Position numbers and translations under genes: made by a program. Under the pieces are notes generated by a model. It saw only the letters and a program-made list of their open reading frames with translations. It had not been told where the DNA came from and searched no databases. 64,000 nucleotides of DNA from RGIG8700 sp045648505. GTDB taxonomy: Bacteria; Bacillota; Clostridia; RGIG6154. The stretch covers positions 3,014-67,013 of the forward strand of contig JAZROD010000032.1 in NCBI GenBank assembly GCA_045648505.1. The letters are read 5' to 3'. This document shows, piece after piece, positions 59,693-64,000 of this stretch (the stretch's first letter is position 1; each line of letters begins with the position of its first letter).

Positions 59693-60508
59693 ATGAAAAC
59701 CGTAGGATTGGTTGCAACTGCTTCGGCAAAGATGCAACCTGAAGAAATAAAAAAGGTTATAAATCAATTGGAAAAATGCGGGTTTGATGTTCTGGAAGGT
59801 CAGGATATGGATGAGCTTTTTCCAAAAATAGATATGGCTGTTACGCTGGGCGGAGACGGAACAATTCTTTCTCTTGCAGAGTATAGTGCAAAATATAATG
59901 TTCCGCTTCTTGGTTTTAATTTCGGACATCTTGGATATCTGGCAGAACTGAAAAAAGACCAGACAGAAGAATTTTCAAAAATAGCCAGAGGGGAATACAA
60001 AATAGAAGAAAGAATAATGCTTAATGTTGAAGTTGTAAGAGACGGTAAGCAGATTTATCATTTCCACGCATTAAATGATGCCGTTGCAACAAAAGGTCTT
60101 CTTTCAAAAATGGTACATATTCTTCTTGAAATAGATGGTAAATACACAGGCGATTATTATTCAGACGGAATTATAGTTTCAACTCCAACAGGCTCAACTG
60201 CTTATTCATTATCGGCAGGTGGTCCTATTGTTGAGCCAAAGCTTAACATTATGGTAATAACACCTATCTGTGCACATTCAACAAATGCAAGACCAATGGT
60301 TATTTCAGATGAACAGACCATAAAGCTTTTAATAGATATTTATCACGGAGAAGATGTTGCACTTATGTGTGACGGTAAAGAACCGTTAAAGCTTTGTCAC
60401 GGCGATGAAATATATGTTACAAAATCAAAGTACAAAACAAAGCTTATAAGATTAAATGAAAGCAATTTTTTTGATATACTCAATAAAAAGTTAAGAAGAG
60501 GTAACTGA
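59693..60508 (+). CDS. nadK: NAD kinase
   Basis: A 271-residue enzyme that phosphorylates NAD to NADP. MAVTLGGDGTILSLAEY is the GGDG ATP site, GFNFGHLGYLAEL the substrate loop, and YYSDGIIVSTPTGSTAYSLSAGGPIV the conserved core, followed by THP-like ICAHSTNARPMV. AAGGAGG lies before the ATG. Supplies NADPH for the neighbouring biosynthetic steps. Confidence 0.95.
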   Translation: MKTVGLVATASAKMQPEEIKKVINQLEKCGFDVLEGQDMDELFPKIDMAVTLGGDGTILSLAEYSAKYNVPLLGFNFGHLGYLAELKKDQTEEFSKIARGEYKIEERIMLNVEVVRDGKQIYHFHALNDAVATKGLLSKMVHILLEIDGKYTGDYYSDGIIVSTPTGSTAYSLSAGGPIVEPKLNIMVITPICAHSTNARPMVISDEQTIKLLIDIYHGEDVALMCDGKEPLKLCHGDEIYVTKSKYKTKLIRLNESNFFDILNKKLRRGN

Positions 60509-60509
60509 A

Positions 60510-60965
60510 ATGTCTAAAAAATTAAGACACAGAGAGATAATAAAAATAATAACAGAAAATGTTGTTGAAACACAGGGCCAGCTTACGGATTTTCTTCTTA
60601 AAGAAGGTTTTGATGTAACACAGGCAACTGTTTCAAGAGATATTAAAGAGTTAAGACTTATAAAAATCGCAGATTATGATGACCGTTACAGATATGCAGA
60701 GCCAAGCAAGGAAAGTGCAGGCGATTTAAGAGCAAGATATGTAACAGTTTTAAAGCACTCTCTTATCAATATGCAGAGTGCGGGAAATATAATGGTTATG
60801 AAAACCATACCGGGTTCTGCTCAGGTTTGTGCAATGGCAATTGAAACACTTGGTTTTGATGAAATTGCAGGGGTAATCGCAGGGGATGACACGGTGTTTG
60901 TTGCCATATATTCAGATTATACGGCAGACGGTCTTATTGAAAAAATAAATGAGGTTATAAAATAA
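60510..60965 (+). CDS. argR: Arginine repressor
   Basis: A 151-residue ArgR. The N-terminal winged helix is HREIIKIITENVVETQGQLTDFLLKEGFDVTQATVSRDIKELRL, and the C-terminal hexamerisation and arginine-binding domain has TIPGSAQVCAMAIETLGFDEIAGVIAGDDTVFVA. It represses arginine synthesis genes. One base separates it from nadK, and the recN start follows at once. This nadK-argR-recN order is common in Firmicutes. Confidence 0.95.
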   Translation: MSKKLRHREIIKIITENVVETQGQLTDFLLKEGFDVTQATVSRDIKELRLIKIADYDDRYRYAEPSKESAGDLRARYVTVLKHSLINMQSAGNIMVMKTIPGSAQVCAMAIETLGFDEIAGVIAGDDTVFVAIYSDYTADGLIEKINEVIK

Positions 60966-62636
60966 GTGTTATACAGTATTCACATTGAAAACATTGCCAT
61001 AATGGACAATGTTAACCTGCAGTTTCAGGAAGGCTTTAATGTTCTTACGGGACAGACAGGTGCAGGAAAATCAATTATAATAGATTCGGTTAATTTGCTC
61101 ACAGGTGAAAGAAGCTCAAAAGAGCTTGTTCGTGGCGGAGCAGACAAAGCCCTTGTTGAAGGTGTGCTTTACACCGGCGACAAAAGGGTTTTTCTTGCTC
61201 TTGAAGAAAGCGGTATTGAGTATGAAGAAGGCGAGCCTTTAATCATAAGCAGAGAAATTTCAAAAGACGGAAGAAGTATGGTCAGAATCAACAACAGAGT
61301 GGCAACAACGGGTCTTTTAAAGCAAATCTGCTCAAAGATTATAAATATTCACGGTCAGCACGACAGTCAGGAGATTTTGGATGAAAAATCTCATATAAGA
61401 TTTTTAGATGCTTTTGCAAAAGTGGAAAAAGAGCTTGAAGAATATAAAGAAGCATACCTTCTTATGCAGGAATGTTTAAGAAAAATTGAAGAAACAAAGC
61501 AGGAAGATTCTTTGAAAGAACAGAAAAAAGAACTTCTTGAATTTGCAATCAAAGAAATCAAAGAAGCAAGACTCCAGGCAGGGGAAGAAGAAGAACTCAA
61601 AAACACAAGAAGCAGATTTTTAAATAACGAAAAAATCAGAAGTTGTATTGCAGAAGGGGTTATTTCTTTAAATGGTGATGAAAACACAAAAGGCGCAAGA
61701 GAACTTCTTTCAAATGCTCTTGATGCCTTAAATACACTGGCAGAGTTTGATTCAGATGTTAAAGAGCTTGCCCAGAGAGCAAATGATGCTTATTATATGG
61801 TTGATGATATCTGTGACGGTATCAGGGCAATTTCAGATATAGAAGAAAATGATGTTGACATCAATTACATAGAAGAAAGACTTGTTTTAATAGGCAGACT
61901 TAAAAAGAAATACGGCGAAAGCTTTGAAGAAATAATGGAAAAACTCAAAGAGATGGAAGAAGAGCTTGACAGTATTGAAAACAGTGACCTTTATCTTGCT
62001 AAACTGAAGAAAAATTACGAAGAACTTAAAAAAGTTTCTGAAGAAAGAGCTGCAAAGCTTACCGAAAAAAGAAAAGCATCTGCAAAAGTTATGAAAGAAA
62101 GCGTTGAAAAGCATCTTTTTGACCTTGAAATGCCACAGGTTAAATTCGAAGTTGAGGTAAGCGAAACAGAGCTTAAAAACAACGGTAAAGACAATGTAAG
62201 ATTTATGATTTCGGCAAATAAGGGCGAAGATGTGAAGCCTCTTTCAAAGGTTGCATCAGGCGGTGAGCTTGCAAGAACAATTCTTGCACTTAAAGTTGTG
62301 CTTGCAGATGCAGATACAGTTTCAACAATGATTTTTGATGAAATTGATACAGGGGTAAGCGGAAGCACATCGCAGAAAATTGCACAGAAATTAAAGGTGC
62401 TTGCAAAAGAAAAACAAGTATTTGTGATAACTCATTCACCGCAGATTGCGGCATTTGCAGATTGTCATCTTTTTGTTGAAAAAACAGAAAATGAAGAAAA
62501 GACAGTATCGGATGTAAGAGTACTTAATGAAGAAGAGAGTGTTCGCGAGATTGCAAGAATCATAAGCGGAAGCACTATTACAGATGCGGCTGTAAGTGCG
62601 GCAAAGGAATTAAAGGAAGCAGGTAAAAATGAATAG
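60966..62636 (+). CDS. recN: DNA repair protein RecN
   Basis: A 556-residue SMC-like ATPase for double-strand break repair. Walker A is GQTGAGKSIIIDSVNLLTG, NIHGQHDSQEILDE follows, a coiled coil spans about 150-350, then KVASGGELARTILALKVV (signature) and TMIFDEIDTGVSG (Walker B). The start is GTG at 60966, directly after the argR stop, with a rather distant GAGG. Family and length are normal. Confidence 0.95.
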   Translation: MLYSIHIENIAIMDNVNLQFQEGFNVLTGQTGAGKSIIIDSVNLLTGERSSKELVRGGADKALVEGVLYTGDKRVFLALEESGIEYEEGEPLIISREISKDGRSMVRINNRVATTGLLKQICSKIINIHGQHDSQEILDEKSHIRFLDAFAKVEKELEEYKEAYLLMQECLRKIEETKQEDSLKEQKKELLEFAIKEIKEARLQAGEEEELKNTRSRFLNNEKIRSCIAEGVISLNGDENTKGARELLSNALDALNTLAEFDSDVKELAQRANDAYYMVDDICDGIRAISDIEENDVDINYIEERLVLIGRLKKKYGESFEEIMEKLKEMEEELDSIENSDLYLAKLKKNYEELKKVSEERAAKLTEKRKASAKVMKESVEKHLFDLEMPQVKFEVEVSETELKNNGKDNVRFMISANKGEDVKPLSKVASGGELARTILALKVVLADADTVSTMIFDEIDTGVSGSTSQKIAQKLKVLAKEKQVFVITHSPQIAAFADCHLFVEKTENEEKTVSDVRVLNEEESVREIARIISGSTITDAAVSAAKELKEAGKNE

Positions 62637-63045
62637 TCTGGGAATTGTAACAAAGTGTATAAATGAATTTGCCTTTGTGAAAATCATAAGAAACTCAATG
62701 TGCGGAGAAGATTGCGGAAGTTGTAATCTTTGCGCAAAAAGAGAAATAGAAATAAAAGCCATAAATACACCAGGTGCCAAGGTGGGCGAAACGGTGGAAC
62801 TTAAGATGCCTGAAGAAAGCGGATTTTCTGCAGCACTTTTTGCTTATGGCATACCGATGTTTATCATAATAGCAGGAATTATAATCGGTGCTTGTATAGA
62901 CAAAACCAAAATGATTGCAATAGCATCACTGTGCGTTTCAATAATGTGGTATGTGATATTGTTTTTACTTGAGAAAAACAAGAACTATTCAAAAATGTTA
63001 ACACCTGAAATAGATAAAATAGTCAAGGAGAAAAAGGATGATTAA
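62629..63045 (+). CDS. RseC-family (SoxR-reducing) membrane protein
   Basis: A 138-residue protein of the RseC/RsxC-like family. The N-terminal domain has a cysteine cluster, CGEDCGSCNLC, likely for an iron-sulfur cluster or redox role. Two membrane helices follow (about 65-85 and 90-110) and then a basic-acidic tail. In proteobacteria RseC helps control SoxR or sigma-E; its role in Clostridia is unclear. It overlaps recN by 8 bases and the next gene by 8 bases. Confidence 0.85.
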   Translation: MNSLGIVTKCINEFAFVKIIRNSMCGEDCGSCNLCAKREIEIKAINTPGAKVGETVELKMPEESGFSAALFAYGIPMFIIIAGIIIGACIDKTKMIAIASLCVSIMWYVILFLLEKNKNYSKMLTPEIDKIVKEKKDD

Positions 63046-64000
63046 GAAAATCTTTTTTAGTTTAATAGTTTTAATATCTCTGTGCATAAATGTTTGTGCA
63101 GAGGATTTAAGCTACGACTTTTCGAAAAAGATAGTAGAGAATACGGGTAATTTCGCCATCATAAAAAAAGATGGCGCACTTTATTTTTCGGGAGAAAAAG
63201 AAAATATTGAAATAGCTCTTGAAAAAGGCGATAAATTTACCCTTTTGAAATGGAATTCTTATAAAGATATAAAGCCTGGTGCAGATCCTGCTGACTATAC
63301 ATTATATGAAATAAACTTTGTTTGCGAAGGTCAGGTTGTGGCAACAGACTACGGCTTCAAAGGTTGTGAAATTTCATATCCTGAAGTTCCTGAAAAAAAC
63401 GGTTATGAAGTTAAATGGACAGTAAGTGAGAAAAATGATTATATATTGGTTGCGCAGGCAGAATATGAAATTTGTGACTATGATGTTTTATTTTATGCAG
63501 AAGATGAGTTGGTTGAAAAACGCACCTATAATATCAACAATCCATCAATAACAGAACCTGCAGTACCTAAAAAAGAAGGCTATAACGGTAAATGGGAAAG
63601 TTATGCTTTAACTTACGGAGATGTTATTGTCAATGCAGATTATACACCTGTTGAATATACAGTTGTGTTTGAAAGTGAAAATGGCGTTGTTGCAAAGAAA
63701 AGCTTTAATATTGAAAATATGTATATTGAAGAGCCTGCTGTTCCTGAAAAAGCAGGATATACAGGCAAGTGGGAGGAATATACTCTTTCTCTTAAAAATA
63801 TAACAGTGAAAGCAGTTTATGATGTAATAGACTATAAAGCTTTGTTTGTTGCAGACGGCGAAACTGTTTCAAGTCAGACTTTCAATGTTGAAAATATGAA
63901 AGTAACAGAGCCATCCGTTCCTGAAAAAGCGGGATATACAGGCAAGTGGGAAAACTACGAATTAAAGCTTTCTGATATAACTGTAAATGCAGTTTACACA
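63038..64000 (+). CDS. Secreted protein with tandem InlB-B-type repeats (partial)
   Basis: The first 321 residues of an exported protein whose end is outside the window. AAGGAG lies 7 bases before the ATG at 63038. Residues 1-22 are a signal peptide ending VCA. From about residue 85 come repeats of about 62-64 residues with the pattern Y-x-V-x-F then V-x-E-P-x-V-P-E-K-x-G-Y-x-G-K-W and V-N-A-x-Y-T, four begun within the window and the last two very similar. These match InlB B-repeat/MucBP-like listerial repeats common in clostridial surface proteins. Any anchor domain would lie beyond the window. It is coupled to the rseC-like gene by overlap. Confidence 0.85.
   Translation, partial: MIKKIFFSLIVLISLCINVCAEDLSYDFSKKIVENTGNFAIIKKDGALYFSGEKENIEIALEKGDKFTLLKWNSYKDIKPGADPADYTLYEINFVCEGQVVATDYGFKGCEISYPEVPEKNGYEVKWTVSEKNDYILVAQAEYEICDYDVLFYAEDELVEKRTYNINNPSITEPAVPKKEGYNGKWESYALTYGDVIVNADYTPVEYTVVFESENGVVAKKSFNIENMYIEEPAVPEKAGYTGKWEEYTLSLKNITVKAVYDVIDYKALFVADGETVSSQTFNVENMKVTEPSVPEKAGYTGKWENYELKLSDITVNAVYT

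Overview
The window looks like chromosome of a low-GC, Gram-positive, anaerobic member of the Clostridia. The evidence is the AT-rich sequence, GGAGG-type ribosome sites with several TTG and GTG starts, S-layer homology (SLH) surface proteins, a tRNA with an encoded CCA end, a CarD-RadA pair, a glycyl radical enzyme, and the dxs-tlyA-nadK-argR-recN gene order. I could not place it to genus.

Layout. Positions 1-1850 hold the end of a cation/proton antiporter and a CLC-family transporter with sequence features of the fluoride-exporting branch. Positions 1850-31872 are one long plus-strand accessory block. An AraC regulator is followed by twelve or more closely spaced genes: six very large secreted proteins (about 7,250 residues in total), five cytoplasmic glycosidase or nucleosidase-like enzymes, a YgjV-type membrane protein and an HU-like DNA-binding protein. 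Two of the secreted proteins carry SLH domains, three are right-handed beta-helix proteins of GH141-like type, and three share a so far unnamed module that occurs seven times. The enzymes include a GH140-like (apiosidase-type) protein, a GH43-like beta-propeller, a clan GH-A barrel, an (alpha/alpha)6 barrel and a nucleoside hydrolase. No transporter gene lies in the block. It looks like a surface-linked complex-glycan system, possibly for pectin side chains, but the substrate is inference.

Positions 31873-35740 hold tRNA-Asn, a four-gene oxidoreductase operon (AraM-like, SDR, Cys-rich small protein, Gfo/Idh/MocA) and a hairpin-rich intergenic repeat. Positions 35740-39318 hold carD, radA, a membrane glycosyltransferase and a DUF1292 protein. 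Positions 39314-39915 are RNA-rich: a long inverted repeat, then a near-consensus promoter, a 100-nt rod-like RNA fold, a terminator with an alternative hairpin, and a 54-residue ORF. Positions 39910-45037 (minus strand) carry glycyl radical enzyme, GH1 glycosidase and activase genes behind a promoter with a dyad operator, next to a LacI regulator.

Positions 45027-49505 (minus strand) are a housekeeping operon with all four t6A genes (tsaE, tsaB, tsaC, tsaD) plus rimI, rpiB and a dCMP deaminase-like gene. Positions 49563-54455 encode a 1,630-residue SLH/GLUG-repeat surface protein. Positions 54591-56849 are the serC-serA serine operon, with paired dyads at its promoter. Positions 57074-63045 are the dxs-tlyA-nadK-argR-recN-rseC operon, followed by the start of a repeat-containing secreted protein that runs off the window.

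The most unusual signals are the structured leader with its small ORF near 39.5-39.9 kb, the glycyl radical enzyme/GH1 operon, and the module-sharing surface operon.
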